From Prionace glauca (lineage: Eukaryota; Chordata; Chondrichthyes; Carcharhiniformes; Carcharhinidae): a stretch of 64,000 nt of DNA. The stretch is from positions 33,675,609 through 33,739,608 of the forward strand of contig CM075760.1 in assembly GCA_037974335.1 (NCBI GenBank), in the 5' to 3' direction. Under the pieces are notes generated by a model. The model was given only the letters and a program-made list of their open reading frames with translations, ran no database searches and was not told the origin of the DNA. Below, piece by piece: positions 21,362-31,612 of the stretch; positions within the stretch are counted from its first letter, which is position 1, and each line of letters starts with the position of its first letter. The position numbers were made by a program, and so were the translations under genes.

Positions 21362-21400
21362 CACAGTGAGGAGAACTAGGGCCGGACCTGATCAATAACT
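21362..21400 (+). other. 23-RSS of VH-delta
   Basis: Heptamer cacagtg 21362-21368, 23-bp spacer, nonamer tcaataact 21392-21400 (6 of 9, weak). Confidence 0.75.
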
Positions 21401-21751
21401 ATTCGAGAGGAAATTCAGCAACTTCCATCATAACCTGAAGGTCAGTAACTGTTTTAAATGTAATGTTAATGACAGTGATCAGAATCGAAACACAAACCAA
21501 TCCTGACAAACCTGGGACAATTAAACATTAAGCGGAGCAAACCCACAGACATAATGGTGCTTTTCACTCTGTTAATATTTATCATCAGCATTTTCTGCAA
21601 TGACAGATCTGGACAGAATGCTCGTTTTAATATTTCTGATACTTGGAAGTATTTCTCGATTGTGTTTTGTAAACTGTTGCATAAATTATAAATCACATCT
21701 GGGCTATTTGAAGTGAATATTGAGTGGAAGTACTGAACAGTGAGCGAGTGC

Positions 21752-21833
21752 AGTTTTTAGAGCGGCTGTGTGTCACTGTGATACTATAGTGGGATCACAG
21801 TGCTGAGCAAAGCGACATCCTCATACAAATACC
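21752..21833 (+). CDS. TRDD: TRDD segment 1 (12/23 RSS)
   Basis: 5' nonamer-like agtttttag (21752-21760), ~13-bp spacer, heptamer cactgtg 21774-21780, D core atactatagtgggat 21781-21795, heptamer cacagtg 21796-21802, 22-bp spacer, nonamer acaaatacc 21825-21833. Asymmetric 12/23 spacing is the rule for TCR delta D segments. It lies only 412 bp beyond the VH-delta heptamer, the close V-D spacing seen in shark IgH clusters, so it may have arrived with the VH. One frame is open (YYSG) and one has a stop. Confidence 0.88.
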
Positions 21834-22294
21834 TCAGAGAAGAAGATTGCTCAAATTGATAATCAGTACCACAGCAGGATTTTCAAAGTAAATGAGGCTT
21901 CAATAAAATAATGTGCAGAAGTAATATTAGTTTGGCAAAAATGTAAAAATATTCCCTAAAAATCTTGGTTGACTGATATGCCAATTCCACATGGAGGGTT
22001 TAGAAGCATTCCGATCTTCTTTATAAATGTAATGGCCAGGCCAAGCTGAATTAACTCATCCATTCCCTCTCAAAAGAGGCAGAAACAGATTTTTGAGAGC
22101 AGTGAAGTTAAATCTCTGTATTTTACTATTAGCGGTCAGATACCGTAGATATGAATAGCTCATCAAACACTCCTTGACTTTGCCTTCCAGACCTAAAAGA
22201 TCCAGCACTTGGGACGACATTTGCTGCAGATAGTCACAAAGGACATCGCCTGCAGTGTTCCCTTTAATCCACACACACCCACGAAGTTAAAATC
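21834..22294. other. No gene recognised
   Basis: Anonymous sequence between the first D segment and a LINE tail. Confidence 0.4.
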
Positions 22295-22500
22295 ACCTTC
22301 CCATGTGTGTCGCTGGGTCAAAACCATGGGGGACATCACCTTCCTCCTGAAAGTACGGTTGAGTGTACCTTATGCACCTGGTCATGCAGAACTCCAGGAA
22401 AGCAGCTCCACACTCTCTTGTCAAAGTGGGGCAAATAAGCATGGGCAGTTAATAATGGCTCAGTCTCGCGACTCTCATATCCCAGGAGAGAATAAATCAC
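22295..22500 (+). mobile_element. L2-like LINE 3' fragment
   Basis: tcgctgggtcaaaaccatgg and the following aacaacacc-type text align by eye with the C-terminal/3' region of the L2-like element at 47510-47700. Degraded. Confidence 0.55.
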
Positions 22501-23069
22501 ACAGTCATTAGTGTGAGATTTAGACGATGTCTTCTTAGTTCCATAAGTGAATGGTGAGAACGTGGAACTGTAGAACATGGAATATGTGACGTGAGCGGTG
22601 TTTATGTATTTCAATGGGCTATAGTGAAAAAACTGCAAATCTCATCGTTTGAGAAGAAGTGGGGTTGGGTGAATAAACGGCAGCAAAAGCCCATGGGCCG
22701 AATGACCTGTTACTGCGTTAACAAATTTGAAATGATGCCATCTAATTAAAAACATGGCCTGTTATCCATGTTTCCATCCCATGCCTCATTTGGTTTTGAA
22801 TGCATGTTGCAGATATTGATCTAGCCAGACCTCAAATTTCCACATCTCTGTCCAGGCGCATGCAACACCACCCTCCAGCTCAGTTTCGTGCAATAGTACT
22901 GATGCCCTCACAGGGCAAAACCGCGACTGCTGGCTATCTCTATCAGGGCAACACGATGCCTACAGAGGGAACTGGGGCCACCATCCTCCTCCTCTCCCAC
23001 GCCTCCCCAGTTTCAAATCGATAGAATGCCTGGAACCTCCACTTAATTCAAATTTTCTCTCTCCTTCAG

Positions 23070-23390
23070 GTAGCCTAGCTGCATCCGCAGTCATAAACTG
23101 GCCAAAGGCAGAAATGAGGGTCCAGCAGGGAGCCACCACGGCAATCACCTGTTCCATCAGAGAGGTGGCGAGAGCTTGCTTGGTCTGGTGCCGGGAACCT
23201 CTCCACCAAGCCATGGGGGAGGGGGAGGGGAGTCCCGAGCAAACCTTACAGAATTGTCCTCCCTGAGCAAACCTTACAGAATTGTCAGTCTGACAATTTC
23301 ATCGGTGACAGGTGAGGACTCTAGGAAATACTTCTGCGTCTTAAACACAGACACTGGTGAATTCAGGGCAGCAGTCTCTACATAAACTGC
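23070..23390 (+). pseudogene. Ig V-type exon relic (CD300/pIgR-like)
   Basis: After a good acceptor (ttttctctctccttcag, ending ~23069) the + strand reads EMRVQQGATTAITCSI then ACLVWCRE, and, in another frame, IVSLTISSVTGEDSRKYFCVL followed by FRAAVS. Cys...WCR...DSxKYFC is the layout of CD300/polymeric-Ig-receptor-like V domains rather than of TCR V segments (which have WYRQ and YYC). There is no RSS after it and no leader before it. A 22-bp direct repeat with 28-bp period (23239-23294) and a G-rich run accompany the frame loss. Probably a dead copy of an Ig-superfamily receptor exon. The alternative, a very diverged TCR V, is less likely. Confidence 0.55.
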
Positions 23391-23499
23391 AGATTCCTCT
23401 TCCAGGCAATGGAAACTCTGGCATGATGTGTTGTCCCAATCTCCAATGTCGGCGTTATTAGAACTGCAGTATCGACACTGAGATAGCGAGGCAGACAGA

Positions 23500-23850
23500 T
23501 GTGAAGTAGATTCTTAGACATATCCGCTGATTCATTTACACGCAAATCAGATATATGGCCCATAAATGGCTAGCAAGACAGACTGATAGACACAGGAACT
23601 GATGCATTAACACACAAGGCAGATATATGGGCACTGGACAGTTAGATAGATTTATGGACACACGAACTGATGAGTTAACAGAAAACAAATGTGTGGTCAC
23701 TCGATAGTTAAATGGATAGATTCATAGACAGAGTTTGACAAACACACAAAATTAATAAATGGCCACCAGAATGTTAGACAGATTGATAGTCACATCAACT
23801 GCTGGACTAGTACGCAGAATGTATGTACGGTCGCTAGTCATTATCAAAGT
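23500..23850. repeat. Degenerate minisatellite, ~65-70-bp units
   Basis: About five diverged units share the order gatagacac..aactgatg..ttaacac..atatggc..ctagacag. Seen by eye; unit borders are approximate. Confidence 0.6.
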
Positions 23851-24383
23851 CATTTATCAATGACTTAGAGGAGGGGACTGACACTCACGCAGAGTTCAAA
23901 TCAGATAGCTGATCATCGAATGTGGATGCACTCTGTGAATCTTGACCAGGGGCCAGAATAGATAAAGAAAAACAAAGTTTCTTTTGAAACTGAGAAATTC
24001 CAAAGATTATTCCTTCCGGTTAAACATGTGCATTATGTATTGAAACGTTTGTGATTGTCAGACGCAATGTGCCAAAGTGTGCTCTTCACTTAAACTAAGT
24101 AACTAAAAATAGCAGATCATTTCGATCGCTACTGAGATAATCATTGTCCCAGCGTGAACTTACATTCACTCACCAGAGTGGATCCCTGAGCATCTTTTAG
24201 CCACTTGCATAAATTTAATTTCACATGGCACATATTTCATGCATGGTTGTTTCTAACAGAAAAACTGCACAAATATCTACTCACAAATCTCTTTTGATTT
24301 GCCCAGGATGGAAGAATACAACAAAACTTGCAAATATTGCTTCCTTCATACCATTAAATGGTTAGAAGTAGGGATCTCTGCTT
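23851..24383. other. No gene recognised
   Basis: Anonymous AT-rich sequence. Confidence 0.4.
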
Positions 24384-24545
24384 ATAAGAACATAAGAAAT
24401 AAGAGCAGGAGTAGGCCATCTAGCCCTTCGAGCCTGCCCCGCCATTCAATAAGATCATGGCTGATCTGTCGTGGCTCAGTTCCACTTTCCCGCCCTCTCC
24501 CCATAACTCACAATGTTGAGCATCATTCGCAACTCTTCAGATGTC
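24384..24545 (-). mobile_element. CR1 (group A) 3' end fragment, followed by L2-like scrap
   Basis: 24384-24506 is the 3' end of a group A CR1 on the minus strand (tail on + as ataagaacataagaaataag). The next ~35 bp (acaatgttgagcatcattcg) resemble the RT region of the L2-like LINE on the + strand, suggesting the CR1 inserted into it. Confidence 0.8.
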
Positions 24546-24689
24546 GAAAAAGGGGGTGAATGATTGAATATCCCATCCTGGTAGAACAGAAGTTTTATAG
24601 GAAGACCACCACTTTGGACTTTTCCGTTTCTGATCTCACCCTGACCTAACAACATGTGTCCACTCATTGATGGTTGTGGAATTTCAATA

Positions 24690-24835
24690 TTGGGATATGG
24701 GCAGTTGGTAGCCCACTGGTATTGTCATTAGATTAGCAACTCAGGGACCGGGGTTACTGATTTGGGCGGGTATCGAAGTTCAAATCTAAATAAGGCAGGT
24801 GATGAAATTTGAAGTTAATAAAACAAGATCTAATG
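24690..24835 (+). mobile_element. tRNA-headed SINE (V-SINE/HE1-like), 5' half
   Basis: A box-A/box-B-type head (ggtagcccactggtattg, then cgggtatcgaagttcaaat) matches the heads of the SINEs at 35305, 45530(-) and 59745(-). Confidence 0.6.
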
Positions 24836-25211
24836 AGACCATTGTCGCTTGTTGCCATCTTGTTTATTAATGTCGTTTTAAAAAAGGAAATGTGTCTAAA
24901 TGTGACTCCAGAAACACAGCAATATGGCTGACTCTTAAAGGTTTCTGGTCAATGGTTTCTCCCAGGATTATTCAGCGATGAAAGAAGCATTTAGATGACC
25001 ACCTGTCACGCTATGGACCAAGAGTTGGAAGATGTGATTGGAACAGATGCATATTTGATAGCTAGCACAGACAAGATGTCCCGAAGATCTATAAAAGTTG
25101 ATGACTCTTTGACTGACTCGACAGCTCCCCTTTCAAATCAGCCATGGGATATTAAACGCCCAACAGACAAGACAGACTATTTGATACGTCGCCTAAACAT
25201 GGATGAGTGAC

Positions 25212-25435
25212 ATTGCAGAACTCCCTCAACACAAACAAAAATTGCTGGAAAATCTCAGCAGCTCTGACAGCAAATGTGAAGAGCGAATAGTGCAAACGTT
25301 TCGAGGCTAGATGATCCTTCGCCAGTTCTGATAAAGGGTCTGAAACAAAAACAGAAGATTCTGGAAAATCCCAGCAAATCTGATAGCATCTGTGGAGAGA
25401 AGCCAACGTGTTGAGGCTGGATTACATACAACCAA
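25212..25435 (-). mobile_element. Penelope-like 3' repeat, two partial copies head to tail
   Basis: Two similar ~100-bp pieces (attgctggaaaatctcagca and attctggaaaatcccagca), both on the minus strand, match the 3' region of the element at 14640-14775. Tandem partial copies are common for Penelope-like elements. Confidence 0.5.
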
Positions 25436-25499
25436 GCTTACCTGTTCTGACTCCAGATGCAAAGCAATGACTTGCCATCTGGAATGACCTAACAATTAT

Positions 25500-25680
25500 C
25501 CGGTTTCCTCCCACAGTCCGAATGATTTGCTGGTTAGTTGCATTGACCATGCTGAATTGTCCTTCAGTGTCCCCGAACAGGCGCAAGAGTGTGGCGAATA
25601 GGAGATTTTCACAGTAACTTCATTGCAGTGTTAATGAAAGCCTACCTGTGACACTAATGAACAAACTTTAAACAATCCAT
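25500..25680 (+). mobile_element. tRNA-SINE fragment
   Basis: Begins ccggtttcctcccacagtcc, a stretch shared with the complete SINE at 46205-46549, and ends with a tail (cacagtaacttcattgcagtg) also seen in reverse at 46975-47045. Confidence 0.75.
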
Positions 25681-25974
25681 TCAATTAGGGATGTGAGCGA
25701 AGTCCTCATCCTATGAGATAGTAAGTAAAACAACACCATTTGGCTTCTGGTTAAACATCACGATTCACCTACTTCTCATCAAATCCTTCGACGGATGGGC
25801 TTCTCACCATTTCTGCTTCTCGAACCTGTGTTCTTTTTCAATCTGTTGTTGCTACAGTTTTGGCCTTTTGAAAGTGCTCCTAATTTATTTCGCCTCTCAA
25901 TCCGCAATTGTGCCTTCAATAGCCTTGTTTCTGAGCTGGGGGATTCTCTAGGTTAACTCCTCACCGCCCCGACT

Positions 25975-26012
25975 GCTACCCCCCCCCCCCTCCCCAACGC
26001 CCCCCCCCCACC
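25975..26012. repeat. C-rich tract
   Basis: Runs of 10 and 9 C; low complexity. Confidence 0.8.
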
Positions 26013-26104
26013 CTCTCATCCCCACATTTCCACTTCAGCTTCCTTACCTCCATTCCTTTAACAATTTTCCTGAAAAATTACCCCAACCACAGAACACCTT
26101 TCTG

Positions 26105-26483
26105 GTTTCTAACCCCGTAAAAAGTCTGACAACACTATGTTTAAGTCCAACCGATTTATTTGATAGTAAACTCACAAGTTTTCGAGGTTAAGCTCTTCTT
26201 TAGGTGAATGGAGAGTTCTGGCCTCAGACAGAGCATATAAAGCACAGACAGTTTACAGATTACTGATTAGAATGCGAATCTTTACACCTAACCTGCTGTT
26301 CAAGTCCTAAAGTGGCTGACAATGTGTGTGGAAGGAGCACTGATCACAGGTTAAAGAGATGTGTATTGTCTCCAGACAGCACAGGAGTGAGGTTTTGCAA
26401 ACCCAGGCAAGTCACGGGGGTTACAGATAGTGCGACATGAACCCACGATCCCTGTTGAGACCGTCCTCATGTATGCGGAACTA
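26105..26483 (-). mobile_element. Penelope-like element 3' fragment
   Basis: The minus strand near 26425-26480 reads FRIHEDGLNRDRGFMSH, and the + strand start (gtctgacaacactatgtttaag) is a 3' end I associate with vertebrate Penelope-like elements. It ends ~200 bp before TRDD2. Confidence 0.5.
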
Positions 26484-26660
26484 ATCCCTACAGGTGTGCT
26501 GTGCCAAATATTTTTAGCCAGTGCTCATGTAGGATGACATGAACGATTTTAATCGGGTGCGGGTGGAATGGAATTGATAGTTGTATCGAAGAGGAAGTTT
26601 CTGCTGTCACAGCTGAGGTGATATATGTGACAGCAGCAGCAGCGGCAACAGCTGCTGAAG

Positions 26661-26742
26661 AGTTTTTGTGCTGGCATGTATCACTGTGGGTATACGCTGG
26701 GACCACAGTAGTTGAATCTCCCTTAACGCCTGTACAATAACC
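26661..26742 (+). CDS. TRDD: TRDD segment 2 (12/23 RSS)
   Basis: Nonamer agtttttgt 26661-26669 (8 of 9), 12-bp spacer, heptamer cactgtg 26682-26688, D core ggtatacgctgggac 26689-26703, heptamer cacagta 26704-26710, 23-bp spacer, nonamer acaataacc 26734-26742 (8 of 9). This is a textbook TRDD: 12 on the 5' side, 23 on the 3' side, so V-D, D-D and D-J joins are all allowed. Two frames are open (GIRWD, VYAGT). It sits ~200 bp before the first J segment. Confidence 0.95.
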
Positions 26743-26924
26743 TCCCAGTCCCACGAGAGAACATCAAGCTCTCTCAATACCACCCTCACAACTCCACGCT
26801 CCATCACCACCTTCCATCCCCACTGTGATATTTACCGAGTGTACACTATTGCTGGTCTGACCCTCCCCCAATCAAGGCACTGGGACAAAGTAGAGGGACA
26901 GAGAGAGGTGGACGAGACCACAAT

Positions 26925-27015
26925 GGATCCTGTTATGGAATCATAGGGTGTGTAACATATGGAGAGACTGCAAAGCTCACCTTCGGCAATGGAACCAGGC
27001 TGATTGTAGAACCCA
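26925..27015 (+). CDS. TRDJ: TRDJ segment 1
   Basis: RSS nonamer ggatcctgt 26925-26933 (6 of 9), 12-bp spacer, weak heptamer gggtgtg 26946-26952; J coding 26953-27015, reading TYGETAKLTFGNGTRLIVEP with the FGxGT motif, donor gtaagt at 27016, phase 1. The phase fits the constant exon at 44884 (a + ag gives Lys). The weak heptamer (first three bases altered) predicts low use. Being first after TRDD2 supports assignment to the delta set. Confidence 0.85.
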
Positions 27016-27529
27016 GTAAGTAACTAATCCTGGATAATTATCACTCAACACGTTATTTCCCCCCCCCCCCTGCGACTTCATTGCTAAGTTATTTCAATTA
27101 TCACTGTTGTTGTATGGACCGAGTGAACAGAACTCGTTGGGAATCCAAAGAGCAGCCTCACTGAATGCTGAGATAGAGCAGATGTGAGCTTCATTGTTTC
27201 CAAAATTCAGGATTATTTCCTTAAAATATTTAACTGGCCTTTACCATGAAAACCCACCTGGGTAGCGAGCAAGGAGACTTGTTACCGAAATGGCTGTGTG
27301 CAATTCAATTAAATAATTAATTGACAGCTAGTTAGAAGAGGCACACCCCGATAAAGTCACCGAGTCATAGAGATAGGCAGCTCTGTAAAAGCCACTTAAG
27401 CCTAATGAGGGGCAGTCATAGAGTAGACAGGAAGATACTTATCCTCATTTTAGAGGGATCAATGGGCATTTTGGGGGGCCGGGTAGGGGGTGGTGGGTAA
27501 TACATTGATTTTGGTATGGGGTAGGAGAG
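27016..27529. other. Intergenic between J1 and J2, no gene
   Basis: C-rich run near 27060-27070; otherwise anonymous. Confidence 0.4.
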
Positions 27530-28020
27530 TTAGAGGGAATGTGAAGAGAACTTTTTCACCCAAAGGGTGATGGAGTCTGGAATTCACTGTCAGAGACACT
27601 CACTACACTTGATTGTAAACTTTTGGTGCCATATTATGCACTGCAATGGGCCAAGTGCTGGCAATGGGATTAGAAAAGTCAGCTAAGTTGTCTTTGGCCG
27701 GGGCAGATACGATGGGTCGAATGGCCTTTAATATACTATAGACTTCTCTCTTATTCCCTTGTGGGAGAGTCTAGGACCAGAGGTTAAATCCCAGAATAAG
27801 GGGTTGCCGATTTAAAGAAAGAGATGATGAAGAATTTCTTCCTTCAGATGGTACCGAATCTGTGGACTTCTTTACAGCAGAGAGGTGTATAAACTGCCGT
27901 TAAGTGTTTTCAATGCTGGGATAGACAGATTTTCAATTCGCCCGGAAACGAGAGTCATGGGGATGCTGTTGGAAAATGGAGTTGAGAATTATCACATCAG
28001 ATCGGTGGTGATCTCATTTA
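27530..28020 (+). mobile_element. LINE 3' fragments (old, CR1-like)
   Basis: tttttcacccaaagggtgatgg and gaatttcttccttcagatgg belong to the FFTQRVV-type C-terminal region of CR1-like LINEs; two pieces seem joined. Degraded. Confidence 0.55.
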
Positions 28021-28084
28021 ATGATGGGTGAACCGAACAGTTTCCTTCTGCTCAGGGAGAAGTATCAGGGGAGATGGAAAAAGT

Positions 28085-28405
28085 GAATCATGCAATCTCT
28101 ACAGTGCAGAAGGATACCGTTCAGCCCATCGAGTCTGCACCGACCACAATCCCATGCAGGCCCGATATACGCCACATATTTACCTTGCTAATATCCCTGA
28201 CACTACCATCAGTTTAGCTTGGCCAATCAACCTAACCCGCACATCTTTGGACTATGGGAGGAAACAGCAGCATCCAGAGGAAACCCACGCAGACACGGGG
28301 AGAACGTGCAAACTCCACGCAGGCAGTGACCCGAAGCCGGAATTGAATCCGAATCCATGGCTATGAGGCTGCAGTGCTAACCATTGTGCCACTGTGCCGC
28401 CCTCC
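28085..28405 (-). mobile_element. tRNA-SINE, nearly complete
   Basis: The minus strand begins ggcggcacagtggcacaatgg (head, complement at 28385-28405) and ends with the cagactcgatgggctgaacgg-like 3' part at ~28110. Same family as 46205-46549. Confidence 0.85.
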
Positions 28406-28631
28406 ATCAATTTCTTGTCCAAATATTGTGCTCTTTAAAATATTTTATTAACAGTGGGAACTAAGTATGTGTGTGTGTGTGTGTGGTGGGGGAGAGGCGG
28501 TGGGGGTAGGGGGTGGGGGTGGATGAACAGGGTGCAAATGGTTATATTTGGTTCGAAGAGAAGCTAATTAAAAGGAGTAATAATAACTCAAAGTGAATAT
28601 CAGCTAGGTCTGTGTTCATGTGGCTGGGTCT
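28406..28631. other. TG and G-rich spacer before J2
   Basis: Contains gtgtgtgtgtgtgtgtgtgg and a G-rich stretch (28465-28520). Confidence 0.5.
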
Positions 28632-28715
28632 ATATTTTGTCATAAGTATTATCACTGTGCATTGAAACTGACAAGCTTGTCTTCGGCAAAGGGACAAAAC
28701 TCACTGTGGAGCCCA
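28632..28715 (+). CDS. TRDJ: TRDJ segment 2
   Basis: 12-RSS with nonamer atattttgt 28632-28640 (7 of 9), 12-bp spacer, perfect heptamer cactgtg 28653-28659. J coding 28660-28715: IETDKLVFGKGTKLTVEP, donor gtaagt at 28716, phase 1. This is one of the most canonical J segments here and is probably functional. Confidence 0.93.
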
Positions 28716-29316
28716 GTAAGTCCTCAATTATCTTCCACCGTGACTTATTTGCGGTAGGCAGACAACTGAAAATTTCAGTTCGAATATATCGCATCAAAGT
28801 TTTCAACCAGTATCAACTTTTGGGGAGGAGAGATAATATAATGGGCATTAATAACTTGGGGAAGTCCTGTGGCATATCATGTTAAAGTCTCTGCCCCTGA
28901 GCCAAAAACGTCGGGTTCGGGTCCTAATCAATGTACTTGATGACCAAGGAAGGTGAATTTATAATGTGGCCCAACACGAGTGTTAAGAGTAGGAGAGACT
29001 CCTGCTCAAAAACAGATTTGACATGCAGCCTTGATCTCTAAGCCCCTAGCAACAGTACAGCGACCTGTTCCAGAAATAACAAGCTCTAGAAGCTAATTAA
29101 TTCTGCCTTTGTGCAGCACTAAGTGCAGGAAGTGAATTTGGGGTTAGATGTTCTTATTGTTATAGAATCGTATAAGATTCATTGTCCCTCTTTTGCCAGT
29201 AAATGTATTTTAAGGTTAACACTTCGCACACCACTGCAGTTTTCCAAGCATCCAGCCCATTAGTCAGTATCCCAGTTTCCTTGCGATGAGAGTTAGTCAG
29301 AAACTGAATGACCTTA
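28716..29316. other. Intergenic between J2 and J3, no gene
   Basis: Unique-looking sequence with no recognisable feature. Confidence 0.4.
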
Positions 29317-29419
29317 TGCATTTGTAGCTTTCTGCTGGCAATGTGTTACGGTGCTTATTATTATGACGGTACTTTGAAACTCACCTTTGGCAGCGGAATC
29401 CAACTGAATGCTGTGCCAA
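29317..29419 (+). CDS. TRDJ: TRDJ segment 3
   Basis: Nonamer-like tgcatttgt 29317-29325, ~13-bp spacer, heptamer caatgtg 29339-29345. J coding 29346-29419: YGAYYYDGTLKLTF then GSGIQLNAVP, donor gtaagt at 29420. It is longer than its neighbours and tyrosine-rich at the CDR3 end; Thr of FGxGT is Ile. Functional status plausible but the RSS is weaker. Confidence 0.82.
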
Positions 29420-30000
29420 GTAAGTGCCAGCTGCTTTCTCTTTACCCTTCGACAGACTTTTCTGATGAACCAGCGTCTAACTAAAGGTGACAGAGAGAGA
29501 AAATAATTAATTAATTCAAATTAATAATAAGTTCTTACATGGATCAACATACCACTAGATTGCTAAGTAGATAGGCAGAGATCCAGGGGATATAATCAAT
29601 GAATTCGCAGATGACAGAAGAAGTGGTGGTGAGGTGAATGGAGAGGAGGAAAGCCTTACATCATAATGCAATACAGAGGGAAATGGGCAGAGCAATGGTC
29701 AAATGGGCAGAGCAGTGGAAAATTGAAATTTAACGTAAGAAGTGTGAGATGACACATTTTGGGAGGACTAACATGGCAAGAGAATACAGAGAAGTTGATG
29801 AAACCCTGCATGGAAGAAACATTAAACTTCTACTTCTGTGTTGTATTTTTGTGAAATAGAGAAAATCAAATATAATTGGAGTTAGTTGGGAGGTGGTTTC
29901 GGGGAGAGACATTGTTCATTTTCTTCTTGCAATTTGAATCCTAACCTATAGGCAAAACACCAAGAAAGACAACAACGACATACTGTTCCCACGAGAGTAA
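29420..30000. other. Intergenic between J3 and J4
   Basis: Includes a degraded LINE-like scrap near 29575-29800 (gcagatgacagaagaagtgg, tgagatgacacattttggga) on the + strand, resembling the FADD-to-HFGR stretch of CR1-like RT. Confidence 0.5.
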
Positions 30001-30021
30001 CCGATTTGTTTCTCATTGCCA

Positions 30022-30090
30022 ATGACAGCATCAGCCCCACTGATGACAAGCTGATTTTTGGCACTGGAACTAAAGTCACTGTGAATCCCA
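30022..30090 (+). pseudogene. TRDJ: TRDJ segment 4, probably non-functional
   Basis: The frame reads SPTDDKLIFGTGTKVTVNP with a perfect FGxGT motif, but the expected donor gt after 'ccca' is at (ccca-ataagc), which should abolish normal splicing to the constant exon. No convincing RSS precedes it; the nearest nonamer-like ccgatttgt (30001) has no matching heptamer. The start is approximate. Confidence 0.75.
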
Positions 30091-30479
30091 ATAAGCATCC
30101 TCGCAAAATGTAATAATGAAGCACTGCGGATGCAGAAAATCTGAACAATATTTACTGAGAATGAAATTCTCATTTGTAAAGTGGATAGAAATATATGTCA
30201 TATGGAACTAACAGGCTAGAAGAGGGAATTTAATTTAAATTGGTGGATGGGAAATACTTTTCTTTCAAGATATAATTTGCCCTGGCTATTGAAGTCAGCA
30301 GAATCTGAAATCGAACTCAAAACTCAAACTCAGGAGAAATAAGATATAAATAAATCATATATTTCGGCTCATCTGGTTCGGTTTAATTATTTATCACATT
30401 GTGTACAGATGTGCGAGCACCAGAACTTCAAAACTTGGCAGAGCAAAGCAACTATGCAACCTAATAAGACATTTAAAAC

Positions 30480-30572
30480 CAGGGCCTGAGTGGGATTGTG
30501 TTCAGTGCAGACTGGATGGGCTGAAGGGCCTCTTTCTGCACTGCATGGTTCTATGATTGTATGATTCTATGT
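30480..30572 (+). mobile_element. SINE/CR1 3' tail fragment
   Basis: gcctgagtgggattgtgttc to gattctatg matches the 3' part of the SINE at 46205-46549 and ends in ttctatg-type repeats. Confidence 0.7.
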
Positions 30573-30634
30573 GCTAAATGACATCTGCATCTTCACTCCA
30601 ATGGTAAGTTTATGTCTGTGCCCTTTGCACTATG

Positions 30635-30691
30635 CATTGTGATGATCCATGAAGCTCACATTTAGCAGAGGCACACAGTTGACTGTGCTAA
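30635..30691 (+). CDS. TRDJ: TRDJ segment 5, doubtful function
   Basis: Heptamer cattgtg 30635-30641; the best nonamer (tatgtctgt) lies ~15 bp upstream, not 12. J coding 30642-30691 reads SMKLTFSRGTQLTVL with donor gtgagt at 30692. The first Gly of F-G-x-G is Ser (FSRG), and an in-frame tga lies at its 5' end, which could be trimmed. Likely a poorly used or dead J. Confidence 0.75.
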
Positions 30692-31474
30692 GTGAGTACG
30701 ATTGGAAGTTACATTCATTTTGTTTCACGCAGGTTATTTTTTCGCTGTATGGTGTCTGATAAATAGCAAGTAGGCAACGATACAAAGTATTACATGGAAT
30801 ACAATTGAAGGCATTTTGTCTGCAAGGTGAGCTTCAAAAAGATAGGGAGACAGCTAGCTGAGGACTCAATACTTACTTAGACATGTTGCAGATAGCAGGC
30901 CAATTTTTGGGCCTCAGCAATGTGACAGGCATAGATGGCTGTCTCATAGAAACTTAGAAACGTAAAAGATCATAGCAGGAGGAGGCCATTCGGCCCTTTG
31001 AGCCTGCTTTGCCCTTCAGTATGATCATGGCTGATCGCCCAACTCAGTGGCCCGGTCCTCCTTTCTCCCCAAAACCTTTGATCCCATTCGCTCTTAGTGG
31101 TATATCTAGCCACTTCTTGAATACATTCAATGTTTTGGCATCTACTACTTCCCGTCGTAATGAATTCCACAGGTTCGCCACTCTTTGGTGAAGGAATATC
31201 TCTTCACCTCCGTCCTAAATGGTTTGCCACAAATCCTCAGACTGTGACCCCTTGTTCTGGACACCTCCACCATCAGGAATATCCTCCCTGCATCTACCCT
31301 GTCTCGTCCTGTTAGAATTTTGTAAGTCTCTATAAGATCCCCCCTCATTCGGCTGAACTCCAGCTAAAACAGTCCTAACCTCCTTAATCTCTCCTCATAC
31401 ATCAGCTCCGCCATCCCCGGATTCAGCCTGGTAAAGCTTCACTGCAGTCCATCGAGAGCAAACACATCACAGAG

Positions 31475-31612
31475 TTATAGAAAAGCTACAGCACAAACAG
31501 GACGTTCGGCCCACAAGTTGCGCCGATCTTATCTCTACCTCTGGGCTTACCTATAACCCTCAATCCTATTAAGTCCAATGTACTCATCCAGAAGTCTCTT
31601 AAAAGACCCTTC
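31475..31612 (-). mobile_element. CR1 (group B) 3' end, nested
   Basis: gctacagcacaaacaggacg and acctataaccctcaatccta are the complement of the group B 3' end (compare 9840-9930). Confidence 0.75.

Noticed and set aside
25600-25640. Heptamer-like cacagta as an additional RSS
   Set aside because: It is part of a SINE tail repeated elsewhere and has no nonamer at 12 or 23 bp.
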